Origin: Deinococcus sp. KSM4-11
GTDB lineage: Bacteria; Deinococcota; Deinococci; Deinococcales; Deinococcaceae
Length of the DNA: 64,000 bases
Direction of reading: 5' to 3'
Assembly (NCBI RefSeq): GCF_004801415.1
Contig: NZ_SSNX01000001.1
Location: 1,302,001-1,366,000 of the forward strand
Part shown: piece after piece, positions 1 through 10,459 of the stretch
Position numbering within the stretch: the first letter of the stretch is position 1
Layout: every line of letters begins with the position of its first letter
Notes under the pieces: model-generated
The model's database searches: none
Seen by the model: only the letters and a program-made list of their open reading frames with translations
What the model was told of the DNA's origin: nothing
Made by a program: the position numbers and the translations under genes

Positions 1-1
1 G

Positions 2-832
2 GACGACCTGGGCGTGTGGGAGCACCTCGACATCTATCCCGGCGCGGATGAGGTGCCGTGCGCCCTGATCGCCCGCGCGCTGCGCCCCGAGACCGTCCGG
101 GTGTGGGTGCGGTACAGCGGTCTGGACGGTGCCCGCAGCGGTATGGCCTACGAGGATCGGCCCGCCGGGGAACTCGTCCGCACCCATCTGAGGGCTGCCG
201 GATGTGGACTGGCCGACACGCCCGCCGAAGCCGCCTTCACACTGGCGGTGAATACGCCCGGCACGCGGCAGGCCCACCGGCAACCGGACTTCGCCACCGT
301 GGACACCACGCACCGGCACCTGCCCGCCTTCATCGATGCGCTCAGAGACGACCTGCAGGCCGGGCGAACCGTCAGCGTGGCGGACATCGCCTACCCGAAC
401 GGCGCGGAGTGGCGGCTGTGGACGCTGATGCAGGGGCTGCCGCTGGCCAGACTGGCGGGCTACAGCGCGTGGAACACGGCCGGGAACACGCTGGGGGCGG
501 CCATCGCCTTCGGAAAGCTCGCGCCGCTGGTCGTGAACCGGGCCGAGCATGCCGGCGCCCTATTCGCCCGGATGGTGGACGACGCGCTGTACCAGGGATG
601 GGCAAGATCGCAGGTGCGTGCACGGCTCGACCAGCCCAGCCCCTTCGACCTCGGGACGCAGCGGGGAGCGGCCGAAGCGCACCTGCGCGAGCTGATCACC
701 CCGCGCATCCATGACCTCTGGAACACGCACTTCGTTGCTGGAGGCCTGGAATTGGAGGTCGGCACGCCCAACCTGGCGTGGCCGCGCCTGTTTACCGGCG
801 TGTTCCCCATGGTCGTGCGGGAGCGCGCATGA
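2..832 (+). CDS. DUF4127 family protein, C-terminal part (cut by window edge)
   Basis: The reading frame is open to the left edge, so the start lies outside the window; about 277 residues are visible, against roughly 500 for the family. The GADEV motif, the YS..... AYEDRP segment and the NTPG motif near residues 80-85 match my memory of DUF4127. The family has no established biochemical role. The stop overlaps the start of the following ROK gene (ATGA), so the two are translationally coupled. That suggests a job in the same sugar or amino-sugar pathway, which is inference. No membrane segment is seen in the visible part. Confidence 0.75.
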   Translation, partial: DDLGVWEHLDIYPGADEVPCALIARALRPETVRVWVRYSGLDGARSGMAYEDRPAGELVRTHLRAAGCGLADTPAEAAFTLAVNTPGTRQAHRQPDFATVDTTHRHLPAFIDALRDDLQAGRTVSVADIAYPNGAEWRLWTLMQGLPLARLAGYSAWNTAGNTLGAAIAFGKLAPLVVNRAEHAGALFARMVDDALYQGWARSQVRARLDQPSPFDLGTQRGAAEAHLRELITPRIHDLWNTHFVAGGLELEVGTPNLAWPRLFTGVFPMVVRERA

Positions 833-1731
833 GCGGCGCGCTGCTGGCCCTCGATCTGGGGGGCACGTCCATGCGGGCCGCGCTGATCGAGGACGGTCAG
901 GTCACGACGCGGGTGCAGGCGGCCACCCCCAAACCCTCGACGCCGGACGCGGTGATCGACGCGGCCCTCGTGCTCGCGGCCCCCCTGGCGGCGCAGGCGT
1001 CCGCGCTGGGGGTGGCGTGTGCGGGGGCAGTGGCCGCCGGCCGGGTCACCGCGACGGCCACGCACACCTTCCCCGGCTGGGTGGATATTCCCCTGGCGGA
1101 TCGCCTGAGCGCCGGGCTGGGCCGGCCGTGCCGGGTGCTGAACGACGCGCGGGCGGCCACGTGGGGCGAGGCGCAGGCCGGGGCAGGGCGCGGTTCCTCC
1201 GAGTTCATGTTCGTGACGATCAGCACCGGGGTCGGCGCGGGCCTGATCCTGGGCGGACGCCTTCATCTGGCCGGGAACGGCCTGGACGCCGAACTGGGGT
1301 TCGTGACGGTGCCCGCCGCGTGGCGAGCGGGCACGCCGGTGCCGCTGCTGGGTGAGCTGGGCGCGCTGGAGTTCGAGTCGAGCGGCACGGCGCTGGGCGG
1401 TCAGGCCGCGCAGATGGGCTTCACGGATGCCCGCGCCCTGTGCGACGCCGCCGAAGACGGCGATGCGGAAGCCGACGCCGTTTACTCCCGATCTGCGGCG
1501 CTGATCGCGTGGAAATGTGCGGATGTGGCCGCCCTGCTGGGCATCACGCGGGTGGCGCTGGGCGGCAGCGTGGGCCTGCGTGACGGGTACCTGGAACGGG
1601 TGCGCGCGGCCCTGACGCACTTTCCGCAGTGGTACCGGCCGGAGATCGTACACGCGCAACTGGGCGCCGACGCGGGGCTGATCGGCGCAGCGTTGTGGGC
1701 GGGAACAGCGGCGGAGTCAGGGAGCCGGTGA
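829..1731 (+). CDS. ROK family sugar kinase-like protein
   Basis: 300 residues. The N-terminal ATP phosphate loop (LALDLGGTSMRAALIEDG, residues 5-22) and the NDARAATWGEA and STGVGAGLI segments place it in the ROK (repressor/ORF/kinase) family. There is no helix-turn-helix, so it is a kinase-type member, perhaps acting on an N-acetylated amino sugar such as ManNAc or GlcNAc; substrate is inference. The usual EIGH motif reads ELGF here and the CxCGxxGC zinc site is absent, so it should be a zinc-free member. The ATG at 829 overlaps the upstream stop. The 3' end overlaps the small convergent gene by 15 bp. Confidence 0.85.
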   Translation: MSGALLALDLGGTSMRAALIEDGQVTTRVQAATPKPSTPDAVIDAALVLAAPLAAQASALGVACAGAVAAGRVTATATHTFPGWVDIPLADRLSAGLGRPCRVLNDARAATWGEAQAGAGRGSSEFMFVTISTGVGAGLILGGRLHLAGNGLDAELGFVTVPAAWRAGTPVPLLGELGALEFESSGTALGGQAAQMGFTDARALCDAAEDGDAEADAVYSRSAALIAWKCADVAALLGITRVALGGSVGLRDGYLERVRAALTHFPQWYRPEIVHAQLGADAGLIGAALWAGTAAESGSR

Positions 1732-1944
1732 GCGACGGCCCACGATCCAGCCGTCCTCCACGCTGGCGAACGGCGATTGCAGCAGGCTGATGAGCGTGCG
1801 GCCCTCCTCTGGACTCGGGGGCGCGACCGTGTGCCAGGTGCCAGCGACCTGCACCTCGATCTGCGACCCTCCGGTCTGCGGGTCGACCTGAACGCGGTAA
1901 TTGCCGATGGGATGGGAACCGTGCGGAATGGCCGGGACATGCAT
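1717..1944 (-). CDS. small hypothetical protein (75 aa)
   Basis: The start at 1944 is chosen because GGAGGT sits 4-5 nt upstream of the ATG, while a longer in-frame start at 2037 has no such site. The product (MHVPAIPHGSHPIGNYRV...) is soluble, with a VQVDPQTGGSQIEVQV strand pair and a conserved-looking EEGRTLISLL segment. I do not recognise a family. It converges on and slightly overlaps the ROK gene. A tandem CATGACCGC repeat lies 67-86 bp upstream of its start. Confidence 0.65.
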   Translation of the reverse strand: MHVPAIPHGSHPIGNYRVQVDPQTGGSQIEVQVAGTWHTVAPPSPEEGRTLISLLQSPFASVEDGWIVGRRSPAP

Positions 1945-2010
1945 GGTGACCTCCGGTGGTGGGCGGCAGGCCTGGACGTGGCCCTTCTGGGTGGATGGTG
2001 CCCGGCTCCA

Positions 2011-2030
2011 CATGACCGCTTCATGACCGC
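2011..2030. promoter_or_regulatory. tandem CATGACCGC direct repeat, possible operator
   Basis: CATGACCGC occurs twice, at 2011-2019 and 2022-2030, a period of 11 bp (one helical turn), in the region between the divergent 75-aa gene and pruA. The layout resembles tandem half-sites of a winged-helix response regulator. The regulator is unknown. Confidence 0.35.
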
Positions 2031-2136
2031 CTTTCATTCGACAGGTTCTGTGGCCCGCCGCGCTTCAGAAACCGCCGGTCGGGCCAGCGGTATTTGCCGT
2101 CTGACAGCGCTCCTTCCTCACCGGTGGACGGCGTGT

Positions 2137-2142
2137 TAGGCT
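2137..2142 (+). promoter_or_regulatory. -10 box TAGGCT for pruA
   Basis: TAGGCT lies 24 nt before the ATG of pruA, followed by a short leader carrying a strong AAGGAGAGGA ribosome site. No clear -35 is seen. Confidence 0.4.
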
Positions 2143-2166
2143 CGCGCCACCATAAGGAGAGGACTC

Positions 2167-3744
<1,578 letters not shown>

Positions 3745-3751
3745 TGCCTCT

Positions 3752-4102
3752 TCATGGCAGGGTGTCCAGCCACGCGCGGGCCTCGGGCTCGGTGGCCACG
3801 AAGCGGATCAGCGGATGGTGACGGTGTTCATAGGCCAGTTCCACGAAGCGCTCTCCGTACGCGGCGGCCTCCGGAATCACGAGAACCACGTGCACGCGGT
3901 AATTCGTGAACTTCTGGAACACCTCGCCGGCCAGGCCGCTTCGAAGGTCGAAGAACTCGGGCGCGACGTCCGCTTCCGTCAGGATCAGGCCGTGCACGCC
4001 GAGGGCCGCGCCGACCACCGTGTTCACCTCCGCCCAGGTGAGAACCGGCAGGTTCAGGTCGCGGGCCGTGGCGATCTGCCGGGAGGCGCCCGTGTTCATC
4101 AT
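3752..4102 (-). CDS. DUF4180 domain-containing protein
   Basis: 116 residues. The segment LILTEADVAPEFFDLRSGLAGEVFQKFTNYRV is characteristic of DUF4180, a small family of unknown function found as stand-alone proteins in Gram-positives and Deinococcus. No signal peptide or membrane helix is seen. The ATG at 4102 is preceded by TACCCT six nt upstream with no ribosome site, so the mRNA is probably leaderless; a second ATG follows immediately at 4099. It is divergent from the DinB gene, with only 41 bp between them. Confidence 0.82.
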   Translation of the reverse strand: MMNTGASRQIATARDLNLPVLTWAEVNTVVGAALGVHGLILTEADVAPEFFDLRSGLAGEVFQKFTNYRVHVVLVIPEAAAYGERFVELAYEHRHHPLIRFVATEPEARAWLDTLP

Positions 4103-4108
4103 GGACGC

Positions 4109-4114
4109 AGGGTA
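4109..4114 (-). promoter_or_regulatory. leaderless -10 box TACCCT (DUF4180 gene)
   Basis: TACCCT on the minus strand ends 6 nt before ATG 4102; no ribosome site in between. Confidence 0.55.
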
Positions 4115-4143
4115 CAGGGGTCCAGCAGTGCGAGACTGGACGC

Positions 4144-4656
<513 letters not shown>

Positions 4657-4689
4657 CCCCCCGAACCTGAGATCGAGAAGGGCTATCTG

Positions 4690-5982
4690 ATGTCCAACGT
4701 CTTTTACAGGAGCACCAAGTCCTATCCCACCGCCGTGCGCGCCGAGGGCGTGTATCTCTACGACGAATCCGGCCGGCGTTCCCTGGACGGATCGTCCGGG
4801 GCGCTGGTCGCGAACGTCGGTCACGGTCGCGCGGAGGTCGCGGAGGCGATGGCCGCGCAGGCCCGCACCCTGGCCTTCGTGCACGGCTCGCAGTTCACGA
4901 GCGACGTGCTGGAGGACTACGCAGCGCGGCTCACCGACTTCCTGAACCTGCCCGGAGGTCGCTTCTGGGCGGTATCTGGCGGCTCCGAGGCGAACGAGAG
5001 CGCCATCAAGCTGGCCCGGCAGTACCACGTGGAGCGGGGCGAGCCGGAACGGTTCAAGGTCGTGACCCGCGTGCCCAGTTACCACGGGGCGTCGCTGGGC
5101 GCGCTGGCCGCGTCCGGCATGGGCGCGCGGCGTGAACTCTACGCTCCGCTGATGCGTGAGGATGCGTGGCCGAAGATGCCCAGACCCGACCCGTCGCTGT
5201 CCGGTGAGGACGATGCCGACCGGGTGCGGGCGGTGCTGGAGGCAGCCGGGCCGGAGTCCGTGGCAGCGTTTATGTGCGAACCCGTGGTGGGGGCCTCAGA
5301 CGCGGCGCTCGCTCCGACTTCCGGCTATCACTCGCGGATCGCGTCCATCTGCCGGGAGTATGGAGTGCTGTTCATCGCCGACGAGGTCATGAGCGGCATG
5401 GGCCGCTGCGGCGCGCCGCTGGCTGTAAGGCTGGGAGGCGACGTGATGCCGGACATCGTGGTGCTCGGCAAAGGCCTCGCGGCCGGGTACGCCCCGCTGG
5501 CGGGCCTGGTCGCCAGCGCCCACGTGTACGACACGGTCATGCAGGGCAGCGGGGCCTTCAAGCACGGCTTCACCTACGCGGGCCACCCGGTCAGCGTGGC
5601 GGCGGGCCGGAGCGTACTGGACATCGTGCAGCGCGACCATCTGGTGCAGGCGGCGCAGGAACGCGGCACCCAGCTCCTCAGCGGGCTTCAGGACTTAAAA
5701 ACGCGGCATCCGCATGTGCTCGACGTGCGCGGACACGGCCTGCTGCTGGGCGTGGTTCTGGGCGATCCCGCCACCGGGCAGGCATTTCCCAGAGCAGGCC
5801 TAGCGGAACGGGTGGCGAGCGCCGCGCGGGCACGCGGCCTGCTGACCTACCCCGGATCCGGCGCGGTGGACGGCACGCGCGGCGACCACCTGCTGCTCGG
5901 GCCGCCGCTGAGCATCACGGCAGACGAAGTGACGGAGCTGCTGGAGCTACTCGATGGAGCGCTCGCGGCCACATCGTCCTGA
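4690..5982 (+). CDS. class III pyridoxal-phosphate aminotransferase
   Basis: 430 residues, the standard length for class III (omega-type) aminotransferases. GSEANESAIKLARQYH binds the PLP phosphate, FIADEVMSGMGR carries the Asp that contacts the PLP ring nitrogen, and the Schiff-base lysine is in VVLGKGLAAGY. Substrate cannot be told from sequence; relatives are usually named aspartate aminotransferase family proteins and act on amino acids, polyamines or beta-amino acids. GAGAAGGG precedes the ATG by 8 nt. It converges on the WecG-like gene with a 12-bp gap. Confidence 0.88.
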   Translation: MSNVFYRSTKSYPTAVRAEGVYLYDESGRRSLDGSSGALVANVGHGRAEVAEAMAAQARTLAFVHGSQFTSDVLEDYAARLTDFLNLPGGRFWAVSGGSEANESAIKLARQYHVERGEPERFKVVTRVPSYHGASLGALAASGMGARRELYAPLMREDAWPKMPRPDPSLSGEDDADRVRAVLEAAGPESVAAFMCEPVVGASDAALAPTSGYHSRIASICREYGVLFIADEVMSGMGRCGAPLAVRLGGDVMPDIVVLGKGLAAGYAPLAGLVASAHVYDTVMQGSGAFKHGFTYAGHPVSVAAGRSVLDIVQRDHLVQAAQERGTQLLSGLQDLKTRHPHVLDVRGHGLLLGVVLGDPATGQAFPRAGLAERVASAARARGLLTYPGSGAVDGTRGDHLLLGPPLSITADEVTELLELLDGALAATSS

Positions 5983-5994
5983 CTGGCCTCCACC

Positions 5995-6744
5995 TTATCT
6001 GGGTCGTCGTTTCTCGGCCTGCACCATCTGGGTGAACTGAAACAGGCGCGGCGCGCGGCCCCAGCGTGTGCGGTCGCCGGCCACGCGCCAGATCCACTCG
6101 ACGCCCAGGCGACGCGTCCAGTCTGGGGCGAGTTGGGCACTGCCCGCCAGGACGTCCAGCACGCCGCCACAGCCGATCATGACGGGCACGCCCATGACCT
6201 GCCGCCAGTACTGGTTGAAGGTCTCCTGGCGCCGGGCACCCATGGCGGTGAGCAGCAGGTGCGCGCCGCTCTCCCGCACGAGTTCCGCGACCCGCTGATC
6301 CTCGGGCAGGTCGAAGTAGCCGTGGTGCGTGCCAGCGACCTGAACGCCGTAGTCGCGGGCGGCGTTCTGCGCGGCGAGTTCCGCGACGCCGGGGCGGGAG
6401 CCGAGGAAGAACACGCGCAGGTCGCCCCGGTGACGCTCCATGAGCCCCTTGACGAGGTCGTAGCCGGGCGCACGGGGGACATCCTGGTTCAGCAGTTGCC
6501 GAGCGGCCCAGACGATGCCCACCCCGTCCGCTGTGACCAGGTCGGCCGCCTGGATGGCCTGCACGAAATCCGGCTGGGTCTGGCACTGCACGATGAATTC
6601 CGGGTTCAGCGTCACGACCGTGTGCGGGTCGCGTGCCTCCTGGAACATCCATGACCCCAGCTGGCCCAGGGCCTGATCGAGGGTCACGGGATCGAGGGGC
6701 AGGTCGAACAGCGACACGCGCGGTGGCAGAGAGGGTGCGGTCAT
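5995..6744 (-). CDS. WecG/TagA/CpsF family glycosyltransferase
   Basis: 249 residues. VVTLNPEFIVQ near 43, the ADGVGIVWAAR motif with the catalytic Asp near 72, FFLGSRPGVAE near 112 and the C-terminal GVEWIWRVAGDRTRWGRAPRL are hallmarks of GT26 enzymes. These add N-acetylmannosamine-type sugars to undecaprenyl-linked intermediates for teichoic acid, enterobacterial common antigen or exopolysaccharide. The protein is probably peripheral at the inner face of the membrane. No other exopolysaccharide gene is next to it. The start is probably leaderless (TACAAT nine nt upstream). Confidence 0.92.
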   Translation of the reverse strand: MTAPSLPPRVSLFDLPLDPVTLDQALGQLGSWMFQEARDPHTVVTLNPEFIVQCQTQPDFVQAIQAADLVTADGVGIVWAARQLLNQDVPRAPGYDLVKGLMERHRGDLRVFFLGSRPGVAELAAQNAARDYGVQVAGTHHGYFDLPEDQRVAELVRESGAHLLLTAMGARRQETFNQYWRQVMGVPVMIGCGGVLDVLAGSAQLAPDWTRRLGVEWIWRVAGDRTRWGRAPRLFQFTQMVQAEKRRPR

Positions 6745-6753
6745 GCTGCGGGA

Positions 6754-6759
6754 ATTGTA
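6754..6759 (-). promoter_or_regulatory. leaderless -10 box TACAAT (WecG-like gene)
   Basis: TACAAT on the minus strand, 9 nt before ATG 6744; no ribosome site. Confidence 0.55.
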
Positions 6760-6811
6760 ATGCGCGGCGGGGGTGACGGGCGGTGACGACGCCTGTGCGC
6801 GCCCCGTGCGG

Positions 6812-6817
6812 CATACT
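6812..6817 (+). promoter_or_regulatory. leaderless -10 box CATACT (Crp/Fnr gene)
   Basis: CATACT followed by 7 nt and ATG 6825; no ribosome site, so transcription probably starts at or beside the start codon. Confidence 0.55.
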
Positions 6818-6824
6818 GCTACGC

Positions 6825-7499
6825 ATGTTGCCCGGAGCGTTTGGTGCCTTGCCTGCAGACGCGCAGTCGCACCTGCTGAGTGCGGGACGTGCGGGCCGCT
6901 GGTCGCGGGGTGGCCTGCTGTTCCACCCGGAGGACGCCGCCGAGACCCTGTTCCTGCTCACGCGCGGGGCCGTGCGGCTGTACCGGCTAGGCAGCGGGGC
7001 GCGCGAGGTCACGCTCGACGTGCACGGGCCGGGCGACCTGCTCGGCGTGAGCAGCCTCACACCGGGCGCATCGTACGGCATGTACGCCGAGGCGATGGAC
7101 GAGGCCGAGGCGCTGCTGCTCGGGCAAGACGTCTTGGCCCGTGTGCGACAGTCGCAGCCGTCCGTGGCGGTCGCGCTGGGTGAACAGCTCACGCGGCAGA
7201 CGCGCGGCGTGCAGGAGCGGCTGTCCGGCCTGGTGTTCCTGGAAGTGTCGCAGCGCCTGGCCCTGGCCCTGCTGAACCTCGCGGAACGCGAGGGCGGGTG
7301 GCCGCCGGGCGGCACGCTGGCCCTGAAAGACCGTGTCTCCCACCAGGATCTGGCGCACGTGGTGGGCAGCACGCGGGAAACGATCACGAAACTGCTGGGG
7401 GACTTTCGGACGCGCGGCCTGCTGGACATCGGCTACCGCCGGATCGTCCTGACGGACAGAGACGGCCTCACGCGGGCCATGCAGGAACCGCTGCGCTGA
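6825..7499 (+). CDS. Crp/Fnr family transcriptional regulator
   Basis: 224 residues. An N-terminal cyclic-nucleotide-binding-type beta roll (GGLLFHPEDAAETLFLLTRGAVRLYRLGSG) is followed by the dimer helix and a C-terminal winged helix whose recognition helix is VSHQDLAHVVGSTRETITKLL. The four Cys of Fnr-type iron-sulfur sensors are absent, and the cAMP phosphate-site consensus is not obvious, so the effector is unknown. ATG 6825 is preferred to the upstream ATG 6783 because a CATACT box ends seven nt before it. A GC hairpin follows the gene. Confidence 0.88.
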   Translation: MLPGAFGALPADAQSHLLSAGRAGRWSRGGLLFHPEDAAETLFLLTRGAVRLYRLGSGAREVTLDVHGPGDLLGVSSLTPGASYGMYAEAMDEAEALLLGQDVLARVRQSQPSVAVALGEQLTRQTRGVQERLSGLVFLEVSQRLALALLNLAEREGGWPPGGTLALKDRVSHQDLAHVVGSTRETITKLLGDFRTRGLLDIGYRRIVLTDRDGLTRAMQEPLR

Positions 7500-7538
7500 A
7501 CAGACGGCACGAGCGGCGGTTGATCACGAGTCGAGCTG

Positions 7539-7557
7539 CCCGGACAGACCGTCCGGG
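7539..7557 (+). terminator. GC hairpin after the Crp/Fnr gene
   Basis: CCCGGAC / GTCCGGG arms (7 bp) around a 5-nt loop, with no T-tract. It lies between the regulator and bshC and also argues against starting bshC at GTG 7557, which would fall in the hairpin. Confidence 0.4.
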
Positions 7558-7577
7558 TGGGAAGGAATGGGACTGAA

Positions 7578-9134
7578 GTGGCGCGGAATGTGGCAACGGA
7601 GTACATGGCGGGCAGACTGGACGGATTCTTCCGCCTGATGCCCGGCGATCTGGCGGGCGCGGCGGCTTCGCTGCGGCCGGACATCGACCGGGAAGCCCTG
7701 GTGGCCGCCCTGCGCGCCTATCACACGGATCTCGGCACGCTGGACAGGGGGGTCGAGGCGCTCCTGGCGCAGCTGGCGCACCCGGCGTCACGGGTGGTCG
7801 TGACCGGTCAGCAGGCGGGCGCCCTCACGGGCCCGGCCTACTCGGTACACAAGGGGGCCGATGCCGCCCTGCTGGCCCGGCAGCTGACCACCGAGGACGC
7901 GCCCGTCGTGGCCGTGTACTGGATCGCCAGCCAGGACCACGATGCGGCCGAGGTGGCGTCCACCACGCTGCTCGACCTGTCGGAGCGGCTCCACCACCTG
8001 ACCTTCGATCTGCCGGAAGGGCGTCCGGTGGGCCGCCTGCCCTGGACGGCCGACTACACCGCGCAGGCGCTGGCCCTGCTGGACACCTTCGACGCGCCCC
8101 CGGAGCACAGGGAGCGGGTGCGGACCCGGTGCCGCGCTGCCATGGACGCCGGCGGCAGTTACGCGGACGTGTTTGCCCGGCTGATTCACGGGCTGCTGGG
8201 CGGCGCGGGCCTGCTGGTGCTTGATCCGCTCCACCCGGCCCTGGCCCGCCTGATGGCCCCCGCCCTAGCCCGCGAACTGCGCGATCCACTGACCTCCTCG
8301 CTGCGGATCGAGGCGGCAGCCATGCGGCTGGAGCAGGGCGGCTTCGTGCCGCAACTGCGCCGCCCGGCCGGCGCGACGAATATCTTCGTTGAGGAGGCCG
8401 ATGGGCACCGGCGCCTGCTGCGGGTGGATGGCCGCGACCTTCGCACGGACACCCACGCGTACACGCTGGAGGAGCTGCTCGCCCTGCTGGACGACGATCC
8501 CACGCGCCTGACCCCGGCAGCGGGATTGCGGCCCGTGGTACAGGACACGCTGTTGCCCACCCTGGCCTTCGTGGTTGGGCCGGGCGAGATCGCCTACGGC
8601 GCGCAGCTCCGGGACGTCTACCCGCTGCACGGCCTTGAACAGCCGCTGCTGTGGCCGCGCCTGAGCGTGACGTGGCTCGAACCGAACGTGGCCCGGCTGC
8701 TGGAACGCCTGAACGCCACGGCCGCGCAGGTGCAGGCCGATCCGGAAGGCGTGCTGGGACGCTCGCTGGCCGGGGAACGCGGCGCCGCCTCCGTGTCGCG
8801 CGAAACCCTCGCCACCCTGGAAGCACAGTTCCGGCAGCTGAGCGGCGAAATTGCGGCGCTCGATCCGACCCTGGTGGGCGCGGTCGAGCGGACGCGCACC
8901 CGCACCCTGGCCCGCGTCGAGCGCCTGCAGACCCTCGGCGTGCGCGCCCTGGCCCGCCAGGAAGATGACCGCAGCGGCCAGCTCACCCGCCTCAAAGCAC
9001 ATCTGCTCCCAGGGGGCGTGCCACAGGAACGCGAGATGAACTTCCTGACCTACCTGCTCAAGCACGGTGACACGCCGCTGGACATGCTGCTGGCGCTGCC
9101 AGCCGGGTTCCGGGGTGAGCTGAGGATTCCCTAG
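7578..9134 (+). CDS. bshC: bacillithiol biosynthesis cysteine-adding enzyme BshC
   Basis: About 518 residues, close to the 520-540 typical of BshC. It performs the last step of bacillithiol synthesis, joining cysteine to glucosaminyl-malate, in the cytosol. VVVTGQQAGALTGPAYSVHKG near residue 70, VYWIASQDHDAAEV near 113 and the C-terminal EREMNFLTYLLKHG match the family closely. The start is uncertain: GTG 7578 has GGAAGGA 11 nt upstream, while the longer GTG 7557 has nothing and lies in a hairpin. Low-molecular-weight thiol protection suits a stress-resistant bacterium. bshA and bshB are not in this window. Confidence 0.93.
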   Translation: MARNVATEYMAGRLDGFFRLMPGDLAGAAASLRPDIDREALVAALRAYHTDLGTLDRGVEALLAQLAHPASRVVVTGQQAGALTGPAYSVHKGADAALLARQLTTEDAPVVAVYWIASQDHDAAEVASTTLLDLSERLHHLTFDLPEGRPVGRLPWTADYTAQALALLDTFDAPPEHRERVRTRCRAAMDAGGSYADVFARLIHGLLGGAGLLVLDPLHPALARLMAPALARELRDPLTSSLRIEAAAMRLEQGGFVPQLRRPAGATNIFVEEADGHRRLLRVDGRDLRTDTHAYTLEELLALLDDDPTRLTPAAGLRPVVQDTLLPTLAFVVGPGEIAYGAQLRDVYPLHGLEQPLLWPRLSVTWLEPNVARLLERLNATAAQVQADPEGVLGRSLAGERGAASVSRETLATLEAQFRQLSGEIAALDPTLVGAVERTRTRTLARVERLQTLGVRALARQEDDRSGQLTRLKAHLLPGGVPQEREMNFLTYLLKHGDTPLDMLLALPAGFRGELRIP

Positions 9135-9158
9135 AACCGCGAGTTCGGCGCCCAGCCC

Positions 9159-10115
9159 TCAGCTTTTCGGAATGTTCACGTCGAACAGGGCGCGCACGAA
9201 TTCCTGGCTGTCGAAGGGTTGCAGGTCCCCGGCCTGTTCACCCACGCCGATGAATTTGATGGGCACGCCCAGTTCCCGCACGATGGGCACCAGAATGCCG
9301 CCCTTGGCCGTGCCGTCGAGTTTCGTGACGACCACGCCGGTCAGTGGCGTGCTCTCGTGGAATTTCTTGGCCTGTTGGAGTCCGTTCTGTCCGGTCACGG
9401 CGTCCAGCACCAGCCACACCTCGGTCGGTTCGCCGGGGTCGGCCTTGTCTATCACGCGGCGAACCTTCTTGAGCTCCTCCATCAGGTTGTGCTTGGTGTG
9501 CAGGCGCCCGGCGGTATCTATGAACAGCAGGTCGGTGCCGCGTGAAGCGCGGGCCGTGGCGGCGTCGAAGGCCACGGCCGCCGGGTCGCCGCCATCCTGG
9601 CCCTGCACGACGGGCACGCCCAGGCGGGTGCCCCACTCGCCTAACTGGGCTCCGGCCGCGGCGCGGAAGGTGTCGCCGGCCGCGAACATGACGCTCTTGC
9701 CGCGCGTCATGTAGTACTGACCGAGCTTGGCGATGGTCGTGGTCTTGCCCACACCATTCACGCCGATGACCATGACCACGTGCCCCTTCGGATCAACGGT
9801 CTTGCGGCGGGCGTCCGGGGCGAAGCCCAGCTTGCGGAACTCGGCGCGGCGGGCGTCGGGTTCCAGTTGCAGGGTCAGGGCGTCCATCAGGGCGTCCTGG
9901 AGGTTCTTGCCCTCGCTGCGGCGCACGTCCTCGAGAATCTCCTCGGTGGCGGCGCGGCCCACGTCGGCAGCGATCAGGGCGTATTCCAGATCCTCGATGG
10001 TATCCAGGCGGTTCGTAACGACATCCCGGACATCCTGTCCGAGGAACCCGGCGGTGTCGTTGATCTGCTTGCGGGTCTTGCTCAGGCCGTCGCGCAGGCG
10101 TTCGAGCCAGCTCAC
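9159..10115 (-). CDS. ftsY: signal recognition particle receptor FtsY
   Basis: 318 residues, consisting of the N (four-helix) and G (GTPase) domains only; the acidic A domain of E. coli FtsY is missing, as in many bacteria. Motifs: P-loop GVNGVGKT near 119, AAGDTFRAAA near 143, LFIDTAGRLHTKHNLMEEL near 194, VVTKLDGTAKGG near 263 and FIGVGEQ near 290. It docks ribosome-SRP complexes at the membrane for co-translational insertion. GTG start. It is the last gene of a minus-strand unit with a kinase and a glutaredoxin-like gene, 59 bp downstream of the latter. Confidence 0.97.
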   Translation of the reverse strand: MSWLERLRDGLSKTRKQINDTAGFLGQDVRDVVTNRLDTIEDLEYALIAADVGRAATEEILEDVRRSEGKNLQDALMDALTLQLEPDARRAEFRKLGFAPDARRKTVDPKGHVVMVIGVNGVGKTTTIAKLGQYYMTRGKSVMFAAGDTFRAAAGAQLGEWGTRLGVPVVQGQDGGDPAAVAFDAATARASRGTDLLFIDTAGRLHTKHNLMEELKKVRRVIDKADPGEPTEVWLVLDAVTGQNGLQQAKKFHESTPLTGVVVTKLDGTAKGGILVPIVRELGVPIKFIGVGEQAGDLQPFDSQEFVRALFDVNIPKS

Positions 10116-10174
10116 GCGCGAACGGCCTGACGGGGTGGGATCGGAGTGCTCATCCGCCTACCATAGCGTCAGGA

Positions 10175-10450
10175 CTAAGCGTCAACGGTGTCCGTTCCGT
10201 GGCCCCGCCGGTCGCGCAACAGGGTCAGCTTCACCATGCCCAGCCGGCTGCGGCCCAGCACGCCCCTGGCCAGCACGCGGTCGCCCAGGGCCAGGACGGG
10301 CACGTCGTCCCCGTACCGGGCTTTCAGGTCAGCGTCCATATCGACATCGACCGGACGATACGCAAACTCCAGCGCCCGCAGGTGCTCCACCGCCAGTTCG
10401 CACAGGTGGCAGCCCACGCGGGTGTACAGCGTCAGTTCCGGCAGGCCCAT
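10175..10450 (-). CDS. glutaredoxin-like protein
   Basis: 91 residues with a thioredoxin-fold start: LTLYTRVGCHLCE places the redox CxxC (Cys-His-Leu-Cys) at residues 14-17, followed by DVPVLALGDRVLARG with the cis-Pro. It belongs to the short glutaredoxin/DUF836-like group and probably reduces disulfides or mixed bacillithiol disulfides in the cytosol. It starts 9 nt after the stop of the upstream kinase gene, so it is co-transcribed. The C-terminus RDRRGHGTDTVDA is unusually polar. Confidence 0.88.
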   Translation of the reverse strand: MGLPELTLYTRVGCHLCELAVEHLRALEFAYRPVDVDMDADLKARYGDDVPVLALGDRVLARGVLGRSRLGMVKLTLLRDRRGHGTDTVDA

Positions 10451-10459
10451 GCCACGAGC

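Noticed and set aside
7557..7577. GTG 7557 as the bshC start
   Set aside because: No ribosome site and it lies in the arm of a hairpin; GTG 7578 has GGAAGGA upstream.
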